Positions 30,610 to 40,949 of a stretch of 64,000 bases of DNA are shown here, one piece after another. This DNA is from Euglena gracilis (lineage: Eukaryota; Euglenida; Euglenophyceae; Euglenales): NCBI GenBank assembly GCA_039621445.1, contig CP154954.1, positions 38,549,703 to 38,613,702 of the forward strand, read 5' to 3'. The stretch's first letter is position 1. Every line of letters starts with the position of its first letter. The position numbers and the translations under genes were made by a program. Under the pieces are notes generated by a model. That model saw nothing but the letters and a program-made list of their open reading frames with translations. It did not search any database and was not told where the DNA came from.

Positions 30610-31166
30610 CTGGCGGGGGGGCCGCTGCGGGCTGGGCCACGCTGGATGGTTGGGGACAAATGGGCAACTGCTGCGTGCCGTGACGACTGGATGGTGGAGG
30701 TTGGGCATTTTGGGCTGGTTGGAGAAAGCTGCTGGCTTGAACCCCCCCCCAAACGCCGAATAACAATACCGTTGTGCAGACCAGGCAAAAAAAAAAAGGA
30801 GCTCGGCGGCTGAAGCTTTGAACTTTGAACTGTCCTCAGTCACCCTGCTTGGACGGAAATGAAATCAACGGGCTGGCTGAAGTCCCCCACCTGACAAGCG
30901 GCAACCTTCTTGGAGGTCCAGCTGAGAAGGAAGTGTGGACACCCAACAGGCTGAATTTGACCAACTGCAGTGCCTGGCGTGCCTGCCTGGCCGCGGGCCC
31001 GAAATCAGGTCCAAACAGGCTTCCCAGGCCATCTGGCCCCTTCTGCGCCGAAGTGCCTTGGCCGAGTGCCGAGGCACTGTTGGCCATGTGCCCGACCTCC
31101 CCCCCCCCTGGGGGGTTGGTTCTTGGCGCCTTGGGGTGCCTGCCCGAGGAACCCCCGCCCCCTCAC

Positions 31167-31264
31167 TTCCCAAGCGTGCCCCAGGGCGGCGGTGGCGGGG
31201 TGGAGCGAGGCGGGGTGGTTGCGGCGGCGCCACTCCGCCAGCCAGCGAGGGGAAGCGTACTCCT
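31167..31264 (-). CDS. Exon (EYASPRWLAEWRRRNHPASL)
   Basis: Acceptor CGCACTCTCCCCAG, 2 nt plus 32 codons, donor GAA|GTGAGG. Frame EYASPRWLAEWRRRNHPASL then HPATAALGHAWE with 88% G/C third positions. Joins the 31325-31518 exon in phase. Confidence 0.65.
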
Positions 31265-31324
31265 CTGGGGAGAGTGCGGTGGGGGGGGGCACAGACCACG
31301 CCCGCCCTGACTGCTCCCTTTCAC

Positions 31325-31518
31325 CCGCGGGGGGTGAAAGCGTGGGACCGTGAGTCAATGTCATCGGGCAGAAACACATGATGGGGTGCGAGAGGGACCG
31401 GAATGCCGCCCGTTCCGGGGTTTGGGGACGCCGGGGCGGGGGCACACCGTAGCCCAGGCGCGCAGAAGGGGACGCCGACCGACAGCGGAAGGGGGGGACG
31501 GAGGTGGATCGTCCGGAA
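31325..31518 (-). CDS. Exon, Arg/Pro-rich
   Basis: Acceptor CTGCGTTCCACAG and donor GG|GTGAAAG. In the phase set by its neighbours it reads SGRSTSVPPFRCRSASPSAR, later PERAAFRSLSHPIMCFCPMT and LTHGPTLSPP. A second open frame (IHLRPPLPLSVGVPFCAPGL) is possible, but would not give the better frame in the next exon. Confidence 0.6.
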
Positions 31519-32490
31519 CTGTGGAACGCAGGCACGGCCCCCCTCTGTCCCATAGGACGCATCGTGTGGGCCGGGGGGGGGGGGAAGTGGATGGGCCGAA
31601 AAGGGGTGGCCGTGGCCAGCGGGCGATGGGAGGAGGTCAGCCGGAAGGACTGGCGGCAAGGCTGGGCATGGTGCAAAGCGGACCAATGGGCATGTGCATG
31701 CGTACGTATCGGTTGTGAGTGTGTGTGTGTGTGTGTGTGTTGTCTGTTCTGTGTGCAGTGTGTTTCGGTGGGGAGAAGGGCAGAACGGGAAGGCCTGGTG
31801 GGGGGGTCGACCCCCACCCAGGAGGTTGGGAGGTCGACCCCCCCACCCACCACAGCATTTTCACCAATTTTGGGGAAACGGGGATTTTGGCCAGAAGAGT
31901 TTTCGAAGAAAAAAAATTGAAAATACCAAACCCAATTTGATGGAACCCCACATTTTTTCACAAAAAAAATCTCAAACTTTAAAACTGGTAGTTTTCAGGA
32001 GGAGGGTGAAAAAAATGAAGGTGGAAAAATTTGACCAAATTTGGCACAATCAAATTTTACTGACATTTTTTCTCTTGGAAAATTTTGGGATTTTCAATAT
32101 TTTTTTGCTTCAAAAACCTCTCAGAATCAAAATTTTGAGAACATATTGAAATTTTTGGAAGGTGTGAAAAAATGGGGTTTGGGGGGTTTTTTGGGGGGAC
32201 CTCCTATATGGATCCCAAAATGGGTTTAAAATACACCCGGCACCAAAGGCACCGGGAAAAAATTATTGGGGTCCAAAAATTGATGCTCCCGGAAATACGG
32301 GAAGAGGTGGTGGGGGGGGTCGACCCCCCCCCAACACCCTGGCTGTTTGGCCGATTCCCATTCTGCCCTGGCGGGGCGGGCGGGTTGCGCCATTGCGGGT
32401 TGGATGCATACCACCCGATCGGCACACCAATGCGTGCATGGTCCAAAGCCCAGCCCTGGCCCAGATGGTTGTGTCGCAGCTCCGGCCCAC

Positions 32491-32595
32491 CCCAGCCAAC
32501 GGGAGTGTTGGGAGGACCGCGCAAAGGAGCGGGGGTGGTGGGCGGGGGGAGGGGACCAGGCGCTGGTGGTGGCGGGCCAGGGGGGAAGCGACGTG
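32491..32595 (-). CDS. Exon, Pro/Ser-rich
   Basis: Acceptor GACCGTCCTCAG, donor GG|GTGGGC, 105 nt. The frame TSLPPWPATTSAWSPPPAHH then PRSFARSSQHSRWLG leaves two bases that complete a Gly codon with the next exon. Confidence 0.55.
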
Positions 32596-33199
32596 CTGAG
32601 GACGGTCCTCCCACGCGCCGCCTCCAGGTGGGAGCCTGCCCCGGCACTGAACCCAACCCACGCCGCAGTGCCCGGAGCCCGAGAGCGTGTTCATGAATGC
32701 GAGGGTGCATGTTGCTGTGCGTGCCTGCGGCCAGGGTGGACGGGGTGGTAGTAAAATGCGTGCTGTGCACACATCCGAGGCATATCGTGTGAGGTGTGAG
32801 GGAATGGCCGGCAGGGATGGGGGAGGAAGCGAGCACGAGTGCATGCGTACGATCGGCGGGCCCGGCACCGGGGCAGGGCCAAGTCCGGCTCTCACAGCTG
32901 CAGCACAACCCGAGCAGCGAAGCCTGCAATGGCAGTGCAGATGGAGTGCCAACTGAAGCGTTCTGGCAGGCAGGAACACTGCACCTCAAGACACTTCTGT
33001 GATGCCAAGAGCACCGGTACCCCGCCCTGAGTCCAAACGAAAGAGGGGAGAAACCCAGGTGCCCTGTGACCCCCAAGGAGGATTCCTTTCTCTGCACAAA
33101 AGGGCCTGGCTCAATTGCCAAAGGGGGAGGGGTGAACTCAAACAGGACAGGTGGCTCCCTGAGTCGGCCATCCGTCCAATCAATGCGGGCACAAGAGTG

Positions 33200-33340
<141 letters not shown>

Positions 33341-33532
33341 TCAAACCGTTTGCGCAAAAAAGGAGGGTGGGAACGAGCCTCAGAAGAACCCGTTAGGGTC
33401 CAAATGCGGCACCAATGGAATGTGTTTGTGACTGACAAAAAAAACCAACCAGCCTTTCTTGCCTCAAAAGTTGACCATTGGTCCAAATTGGCCATTGAAC
33501 CTGACTGCCTTGCTGCGCCAGAGCAAGCAAAC

Positions 33533-33757
33533 CTTCAGGGGGGCGTGGGTGGAGCTCGACAGGGGCCGTGAACACGCGCAGCCAATGATGTGAGATGAGC
33601 CCGCGGCCGGGCACAGCGCCGCCTGTGGCTCTGGCGCCGCGGCGGGGAGGCGGGCAGGCGACGGTCGGCGCGGTGGGGTGGTCTGGGTCGCCCGCTCCGC
33701 AGAGGTCCTGGGGGGCTTGCCCGCCCTGCGACAGCCACAACAGGATGGGGGGGAACA
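33533..33757 (-). CDS. Exon (FPPILLWLSQGG...HHWLRVFTAPVEL)
   Basis: Strong acceptor CTCCCCCGCCCGCAG, donor AAG|GTTTGC, 225 nt. Best frame FPPILLWLSQGGQAPQDLCG, with ISHHWLRVFTAPVELHPRPP near the end. All three frames are open, so the choice rests on composition. Confidence 0.5.
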
Positions 33758-34144
33758 CTGCGGGCGGGGGAGCGTGTGGCGCGTGATGGGGACGCAGTCC
33801 CGACCAGCCCGTCCAAGCCAGTTCTGGATGGGTTGGTGGCGATGCAACGAAAAAAAGCCAAGTGCCCTCTGCCAAGAAGGGGCAGTCTGACCTCCAGCTG
33901 CAGCGAGCTTCCCATAAGGCTTCTTCGGGTGCCTGCCCATTGAAGGGACGCACCCACAAGGTCAGGGTTTGGAATTTGGCCAAAATTATTTGGCCCAAAA
34001 GCCCAAATTGGCCCAAAATTCAACGTACAGCCCAATTCCTTCAAATAAGTCTGTGATTCATACACCGGGGGTGGATCGGGGGTGGATCGGGGGTGGTATC
34101 GACCCCAGGGGCAGGATACTAACCGCCTTCCACATATTCATAGT

Positions 34145-34362
34145 AACCCCCCCCCAAAACCTGGCGGGGTGCCAGTTATTGGAACCAACTTTTGGCCCTC
34201 CCCCCCGCCAGGTTATTTGGGCCCTTTTTTCAGCGTTGGAAAGGAACTTTGCCTAAAAGGGGGGAGCCAAGTTACTGGAACCATCTTTTTTGCCCCTCCC
34301 CCCGCCAAGTTATTTGGCCACTGCCAAGAGCAAGGGCCCCGCCAGGTTATTTGGGGGGGGTT
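34145..34362. mobile_element. CCAGGTTATTTGG element, copy 2
   Basis: C-run AAAACCTGGC at the left, GCCAGGTTATTTGGGG at the right, same internal blocks as 28430-28692. Confidence 0.65.
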
Positions 34363-34521
34363 AAAGATGCAAACACCCGCACCTGCTTTGCATTTCTGAA
34401 ACAAAGCCTGCCAATCTCACCCCACCCCTCCCACGATGGACGATGGGATCCCATCCGGCTACCCCCAAAGGGAGGGCTTGTGGTGCCAATGCCGCACCCC
34501 ACCGAGGGGAGAAGAACATAC

Positions 34522-34610
34522 GTCATGTTGGGCCCATCGCTGGCGGTCAGGGAGCTGACGTTGAGGTTTGTGGATGACTCCAGCACGCCGGAGGAGACGG
34601 CGGCACGGCG
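34522..34610 (-). CDS. Exon (GVLESSTNLNVSSLTASDGP)
   Basis: Acceptor GGGGTGGGCAG and textbook donor AC|GTATGT frame 89 nt reading RRAAVSSGVLESSTNLNVSS then LTASDGPNM. One other frame is stopped. Function unknown. Confidence 0.6.
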
Positions 34611-34639
34611 CTGCCCACCCCGGCAACACAGGGCATGGG

Positions 34640-35040
34640 CTTCAAATGGGAAAGGTCCGCAGCGGAGCAGGAAGAGGAGTGGAATGTGACTCCTGCTGGA
34701 ACGGCGGTGGCGGATCCGGCAAACAAAAAAAAATTGGCGCGGTGGGCCAACCCATGAATGAACCGCTGTGTGGGGAACGCAACTTCCCCTCGCAGAGGCA
34801 GCCCAACACTGGGGGAAAGCAGGCCGGAGTCGTCACGGGCACGCGAAGGGCAGGGGTCAGGGCCCTGGATGGGGTCACTTGGGTGGGCCTCGGCGATGGG
34901 GATGGCGGAGGGCGGGGCAGCGGCCGGCGCGCGGTTCCCAACGCCCCCGTGCTTGAGACCTGGGGAGCCCTCCGGCTGGCGACAGCCCAGACACTCAGGC
35001 AACGATTCCATCACCGATGGGGCACCACTGATGGGGCGCC
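34640..35040 (-). CDS. Coding-like island, borders unresolved
   Basis: GC-rich and open in several minus frames (for example PSRALTPALRVPVTTPACFP); the plus strand is also open. Probably contains one or two exons. Confidence 0.3.
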
Positions 35041-35284
35041 ACTCTTCCAAAAAACCAGTCAGTCACTTACCCCCCCCCCCCAGAACAAGACCCGGGTCGT
35101 ATTTTTGGGTCCGTTGCTGGAAACCTCCGGGGGGGGGGGGGGACTTTATTTATGGGGGGGATTGTGTACATCACTTGAAAAAAACTGAAGAAATTGAAAT
35201 TTCATCATTTTTGTGAATGAAATTGGGGGTTTTGTACTTTTTCAGGGAAAATTTTCACTGTCCCCAGCGCTTCACGCGGCATGG

Positions 35285-35420
35285 GGAGATCTTATTTTGG
35301 GGTCTTATTTTTTGGGTTTTGCTCAATTGGCCCAGGGGGGGTCTTAATTTTGGGGGGGGTCTTAATTTTGGGGGGGTCATATTTCGGGGGGTCTTATTTT
35401 GGGGGGGGTTACCCCAGGGG
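35285..35420. repeat. GGGGTCTTATTTTGGGG module array
   Basis: Five imperfect GGGGGTCTTAATTTTGGGG units; the G-rich half of the C-run/G-run element type. Confidence 0.5.
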
Positions 35421-35640
35421 AGGGGGGCTGGCCACTTTTGGATCCAGGGGGAATTGACCACAAATGTGAAATAAAACGGCCTAAGTTTTTCTCTGGCGCC
35501 TTCCAGGTCACTTTGGTGGTTTTTTTTGCCCCCCCCCCCTAGGGGAGGGGGTTTCTTGGGGTTGGTTGGTTTCCCTGATGCCGCCTGCTGCCTGGCCAAG
35601 CGTTTCGCAATTCTCCAATTTGAGTTGCCGGGGGTGACAC

Positions 35641-35714
35641 GGTCGCTGGGCAGGGATTGGTGGGACAGCGGGCCGCGGTCCGGGCCGCTGAAAGACCCGC
35701 TCTCCGTGCTGGCC
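35641..35714 (-). CDS. Possible exon
   Basis: Acceptor CTCACCCCACCCCAG, donor GTGTCA. Frame STESGSFSGPDRGPLSHQSL. The plus strand here is open too and has a GTGAGA donor, so strand is not certain. Confidence 0.35.
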
Positions 35715-36232
35715 CTGGGGTGGGGTGAGAAGTGCTGTGGTGGGGGGCCCCACCACGCCGTCCTGTCACCCCCTGCCTGAGGTGGTACCATCCTCTCCAT
35801 CGAGTGGGTGGGCGGGGCTGAACTCCTGAAACTCAAATGCTCGCTGGACATAGGACCTGCTTTGGGAAACGGTTGCACGCCATAGCACAGTTGCAACACA
35901 ATTACAGCGTAAATTGCAACCTGCCCCATTAACTCCAACGTCGAAGGACCACCTCTTTTCCAAAGATCGCGTTTTTCCCGGAGACCATTTGAATTAGACC
36001 GTTAGAAATAGATTTAAGTATGGGGTCAACCCACAACCTACCATCCACAGGGTTTCCGGGAGTCCTGTTCAGCTCTGGCATGCAGGGGATGAACGACGTT
36101 GGGTGTGAAGAGATTCGGCACCACCGCACACAACCTATTCTTGCCGCATCTTGTTCCTACCCTGGGATGGCGCCGGCTGTGTGTGCTTGGCTGAAGATGG
36201 AGCCAAGCCGCCCCAACTATATTTATAATACA

Positions 36233-36266
<34 letters not shown>

Positions 36267-36273
<7 letters not shown>

Positions 36274-36554
36274 TGGGAAGTTAAATACCCCCCCCGGCGG
36301 GGGGTATTATACTTCCCACCAGGTTGGGCACCCCCGTTATTGAAGGTATAGGGTTAGGTGCGCACATGCTGATTTGCGCTCATCTGCTACGTTGCGCTAA
36401 TCGGCAATGTTGCGCAACATTGCCGATTAGCGCAACGTTTCGAATTAGTGCAAATCAGCATGTGAGCACCTAACCCTATACCTTCAATAACGGGGGTGCC
36501 CAACCTGGTGGGAAGTTTAATACCCCCCCGGGGGGGGGTATTAAACTTCCCACC

Positions 36555-36558
<4 letters not shown>
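36267..36558. mobile_element. Palindromic element P1
   Basis: Outer ends GGTGGGAAGTTAAATACCCC and its inverse; each end is itself a hairpin around a C/G core. Inner arms CGTTATTGAAGGTATAGGG TTAGGTGC and inverse, centre CGGCAATGTTGCGCAACATT. Flanked by TATATA on both sides. Confidence 0.8.
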
Positions 36559-36646
<88 letters not shown>

Positions 36647-36701
36647 ATATATATACACACATATATATGTATATATGTATATATACATATATATGTATAT
36701 A

Positions 36702-36980
36702 TGGCAGCTCCCAACGATATGGCCCCCCAGGGGGGGCATATAGTTGGGAGGGGGGTCAAGATAATTTTTTTGTGTTAATGATGGAGTAGGGTTAGGTGCA
36801 CGATTTAGGGTTAGGGTTAGGCCTAATTTATAGACGGGTGTTAGGTGTACAACTTAGGCTTAACCCTAAACCTAAGTCGCGCACCTAACCCTACTCCATC
36901 ATTAACGAAACAAACTCCACCCCCCCCTACTCCCAACTATATGGACCCCCTGGGGGGGCCATATAGTTGGGAGCTGCCAT
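36702..36980. mobile_element. Palindromic element P2
   Basis: Ends ATGGCAGCTCCCAAC and GTTGGGAGCTGCCAT; inner arms GTTAATGATGGAGTAGGG TTAGGTGC and inverse. Contains TTAGGG repeats near the middle. Flanked by (AT)n. Confidence 0.8.
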
Positions 36981-37046
36981 ATATATACATATACATATAC
37001 ATATATATATATATATATGTATATATGTATATATAATATAGATAGC

Positions 37047-37290
<244 letters not shown>

Positions 37291-37366
37291 CAGATAGATA
37301 TATCTATATATATATATATATCTATATATGTTACATATTATATATATTATATACATTATATATATA

Positions 37367-37639
37367 CGGCAGCCCGAAACTACTAGGCCCCCCGGGGGGG
37401 CCAGTAGTTAATCCGGGGGGTCAAAATAGTTTTTTTTTGTGTTAATGATGGAATAGGGTTAGGTGCGCGACTTAGGCTTAGCGTTAGACCTAAGTTGTAC
37501 ACCGAACACCCGTCTATAAGTTAGCCCTCCTAACCCTGAGTCGCGCACCGAACCCAATTCCATCATTAACGCAAAAAAAACTATTTTGACCCACCATATT
37601 AACTCCTGGGCCCCCCTGGGGGGGCGAGTAGTTTCGGGC

Positions 37640-37644
<5 letters not shown>
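37367..37644. mobile_element. Palindromic element P3
   Basis: Ends CGGCAGCCCGAAACTACT and inverse; inner arms GTTAATGATGGAATAGGG TTAGGTGCGCGA, related to P2. Follows (GATA)n and precedes (AT)n. Confidence 0.8.
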
Positions 37645-37684
<40 letters not shown>

Positions 37685-37724
37685 TAACATATATATATAC
37701 ATATGTGTGTGTGTATGTATATGC

Positions 37725-37760
<36 letters not shown>

Positions 37761-37922
37761 ATGTAATAAAACCCTGGGAACCCTCTAGCACCCTAGTATC
37801 AGTCCCCAGGGCCAGCTGCTCGCCTGGCCCTGATATGGCCCATTTTGCACTGTTTTGGCCTGTTTCGACTTAGCTAATGTTGGGGGGGGAGGGGTGGCAT
37901 CGGCACTCCACGGCACACACAC

Positions 37923-38080
37923 CCGTCCGACGAGTCGGCCTCCGCCTCCTCCATCGCCTGCAACAGCCGCTGGAACAGCCGCAGCAGCTGCTGGTCCCGC
38001 CCCTCCGGCCGCCGCCGCGCCCGGCGCCGCTGCGCCGCGGGGCGGGGCGGGGTGAGGTCCGCCAGTGAGGCCATCGCCCC
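37923..38080 (-). CDS. Exon with helical LLRLFQRLLQAMEEAE segment
   Basis: Excellent acceptor TGCCCCTCTCCCTCAG; donor CGG|GTGTGTGTG. Frame GAMASLADLTPPRPAAQRRR then ARRRPEGRDQQLLRLFQRLL and QAMEEAEADSSDG: basic linker, amphipathic helix, acidic end. Clearly coding, function unknown. It could hold an internal start (ATG at codon 3). Confidence 0.65.
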
Positions 38081-38599
38081 CTGAGGGAGAGGGGCAAGGC
38101 AGGGGGTACCTAAAGTTTCCATCCTACAGGGAAGCCCCCACTTGACAGGGTTCGACATGACGGGGCCGGCCCCCGGAGGTCAGTACGCTCTGGTCTGGCT
38201 GGTCAGCCTGGGGGGGGGGGGTGAGTTGGGATTTCTTTTTCTTGGTCGAAATCCCCCAAAACGACCCAAAATGGCACATCATTTCTGATAAAATCGTCGA
38301 AAAAAGGCTTTTTCCAGTTGCCCACTGGCCTCTTGCTTTTGGATATTGGTTCGCCAAAAAGCCATCCCGAGTAGCTGAGGTGAAAAATGTCCTTTGTTAT
38401 CCACCGAAGGGGCTTACCATGGTGGTTGGTTACACATGTCTGCCAGCTGGGCTTCTTCGTGATTACTTTCTTCTGATTTTCAGATTTAGAGTTCGCCTTC
38501 CTGGACCAGATTGTGCCTCGCACAGGGCTCCTTTGCAAACCAAATCAGCACCTCTTCGGTGCTCATGCGCGCACACCACACTCACACCCACACCCACTC

Positions 38600-38775
38600 C
38601 CACTACCGGGGGGGGGGGGGGATTTTGTGCCAGAGAAATTTTGCGGCGACAAATTTCGCGGACGACAAATTTCGCGGGATTACTTAAAAATGTCCGGAAA
38701 TATTTCGCGGGATTTGCTTCCGCGAAATTTGTCCGTGCAAATTTTCTCTAGGGCAAAATTTCCCCCCCCCCGGTA
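38600..38775. mobile_element. Short TIR element, G-run to C-run
   Basis: About 42-bp imperfect inverted ends (GACAAATTTCGCGG and CCGCGAAATTTGTC) next to a G-run on the left and a C-run on the right. Confidence 0.6.
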
Positions 38776-38869
38776 CCACACATGCACGCACACACAGACA
38801 GACAGACACACACACACATCACACACACACACATAGACACACACACACACACACACATGCCTCGGCGGG

Positions 38870-39050
38870 GCCGTGCTGCACGAGGTGGTCCGCTGGGCCC
38901 CAGCTTGCCCGGCGGGCGGGGCGGGGCTCCTGGTGCCTCCGCCCCCTCCCGCTGCGGCGGTCCCCCACACCAGGGCACCGCCAAAGGTGCGGTGCCTCCC
39001 AGCCCCCCCCCCCCAGCCCCACGCACTCCCATCCGGACAGTCCCCCCCCC
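38870..39050 (-). CDS. Coding-like island ending at (GT)n
   Basis: Minus frames GGALVWGTAAAGGGGGTRSP or WGPADHLVQHGPAEA run into CAT|GTGTGTGTG, where the microsatellite begins. The plus strand is open as well (LHEVVRWAPACPAGG). Strand unsure. Confidence 0.3.
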
Positions 39051-39102
39051 CCAACCCAACCCTCCTTCAGCCGTCCGGTGGGGCCCCGCAGCGCCAACCC
39101 AC

Positions 39103-39206
39103 CCATCCGGGGGCGGAAGGCCGTGCCCTGCTCCCGGCGGTTGAATGGATCGAAGGACCCCGGGAGTGCCCCCAGACCTCCACGGGGCTCTGCGATAGGA
39201 TTCTTT
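39103..39206 (-). CDS. Exon
   Basis: Acceptor CCCGGGGTCTCAG, donor GG|GTGGGT, 104 nt. Frames RILSQSPVEVWGHSRGPSIH or KNPIAEPRGGLGALPGSFDP; not decided. Confidence 0.45.
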
Positions 39207-39615
39207 CTGAGACCCCGGGGGGGAGGGCCCCCCACCCACCCAGGGCGCAGGACCCCGGGGCCCCCCACGTCCAACCCTGACCTGGGCTCTACAGCCTTGA
39301 GGAGCAGGCTTGCACCATCCCACCGGGGTTGTTCCCGAGGGGGAGGGGTCACCACCAGCGTGCATTTTACCAATGTATTGCACGCATTTTACCGGCGGTC
39401 AAATCCACTCTTCCAGCCACGGTTTTCTTCAAGAGGAATCAGTCATGAACGGGAGGGGGGGGGTCGGCCACTTCCTCACCCAGGGAAAACTGGCACATAC
39501 ATATCTGGTGCCTGCGGCGCCAGGTTGGTGTTTTGCCAACCCCTTTGGGGGTGGGCAGGGGGCAGGGGTTTGGACAAAGACCAGTCAATCACTCTGGCAA
39601 AAACCTGTCAGTCAC

Positions 39616-39757
39616 CCCCTCCAGCAGGGTCTGGGTCCTTTGCAGTGGTGCCCGGCGGAGGTCTGGCTGCATCCGATGAGGTGGCCAAGGCCGCCCCCGT
39701 CTCCGCGGGAGCGGCGGTGGACGAGGGCCAGGCGGGGGTGGGGGCAGGTGGCTCCTC
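39616..39757 (-). CDS. Exon, Pro/Ala/Thr-rich linker
   Basis: Superb acceptor CTCCCCCCTGCTCAG. Frame EEPPAPTPAWPSSTAAPAET then GAALATSSDAARPPPGTTAK; donor GTGACT. Typical disordered linker. Confidence 0.6.
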
Positions 39758-39781
39758 CTGAGCAGGGGGGAGAGGGCACAC

Positions 39782-39858
39782 GGGGGAAGGGCGGCGCAGC
39801 GGTCCGGACTGGCGAGCGGGACTCGATGCCGGAGGGCCTGGCCGTGGTCGCAACGGCA
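39782..39858 (-). CDS. Possible exon
   Basis: C-run CAG acceptor, donor GTGTGC; frame AVATTARPSGIESRSPVRTA. Short. Confidence 0.4.
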
Positions 39859-40645
39859 CTGGGGGGGGGATCAATCTCAGGAAGGCTACATCAGGCGCTG
39901 ATGTACCCAACCGCGTGACACGGCGCCAGAAGGATGTGCATGCTGGAGAGTGTGTAAAGGAAACAGGTGTGTGTCAAGCTGCCCTCGGCCCACGGATGAT
40001 GTTTGGGGGAGCACTCCTTTGGCCGAAGGGGGACAACCTTGACTTAATTAATCATAATAATGTGTTGGTGTCTCCCACCGCCCTCAGGGGTGGCACTTCC
40101 CCCGACAGTTTAAACAATTTGTCCCCGTTGATTTGTTTCCCGTTTATTTTGCAGCTCCAGCTGTACAATGCGGGAAATCAACACACTTTTTGGTGCCTGC
40201 CTGGTAGTGCAGCAATAAATGTCATCCCCCCCCCTGCCCCCTCCCCCAGATATACCCCCAACCCTAACCCTGGCCCTAACCACCCTAATCCAAACCTAAC
40301 CCTAACTAAATTCTAACTGACCCGTACCCTATACCAAACATAATCCCCACCAAAACCCCAGCCTTCAACTGGGAATGTCCCCATTCCACCGCACCCCACC
40401 CCAACCCTCATGCAGGTTTGCACCATAGTACCCCCCAGAGATTTTTTGGGAGATAAGACTGAAGCTGCCGGCAAGGCAGAACGGGGCGAAACCGGCAGCC
40501 CATTTAGAACTCTCAGACGTGCAACCCCTTTTGTCGCCATCCCCAGGTCGGACGCAACACGTTCACCGTTCGCCAGCCGCTTTCGGCCCAAAAATTGGGG
40601 GCTCCAAAGGACATCCCACTGTCGGCACCAAGGTAAGCCCCACAC

Positions 40646-40737
40646 CTGCCGCAGCTCGGAGACCGCTTCGAGCCCCGCGGTGCTGGCTGACGCGACCTCT
40701 GCGCAGGGGCCGGGCAGGACCTTGCCCGTGGTGTCCG
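40646..40737 (-). CDS. Exon (GLEAVSELRQ)
   Basis: Acceptor CCCCAAGCTCAG, 2 nt plus 30 codons, donor CAG|GTGTGG. Frame DTTGKVLPGPCAEVASASTA then GLEAVSELRQ. Confidence 0.55.
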
Positions 40738-40949
40738 CTGAGCTTGGGGCGGGGACAGCGGTGGGCCGTCGGCGGTGTACGCCCGCCCCCCCGCCCAAAT
40801 AAAGTTGCCTTGGTCGTTCTGGCCCCAACCGCAGGCAGATTTATCCGGGCAGCACCCAAACCGAGTGATCTATCAATTCAACGCATTTACGAAAAGCAGT
40901 TTGGGGTCAAATCCAGTTGCACGCAGAATTATGGCATAATTCAATTGCT

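Noticed and set aside
35526-35790. Plus-strand gene reading LVGFPDAACCLAKRFAILQF
   Set aside because: Attractive composition and a GTGAGA donor, but nearly all other islands favour the minus strand and no plus-strand partner exons were found; left undecided at low confidence.
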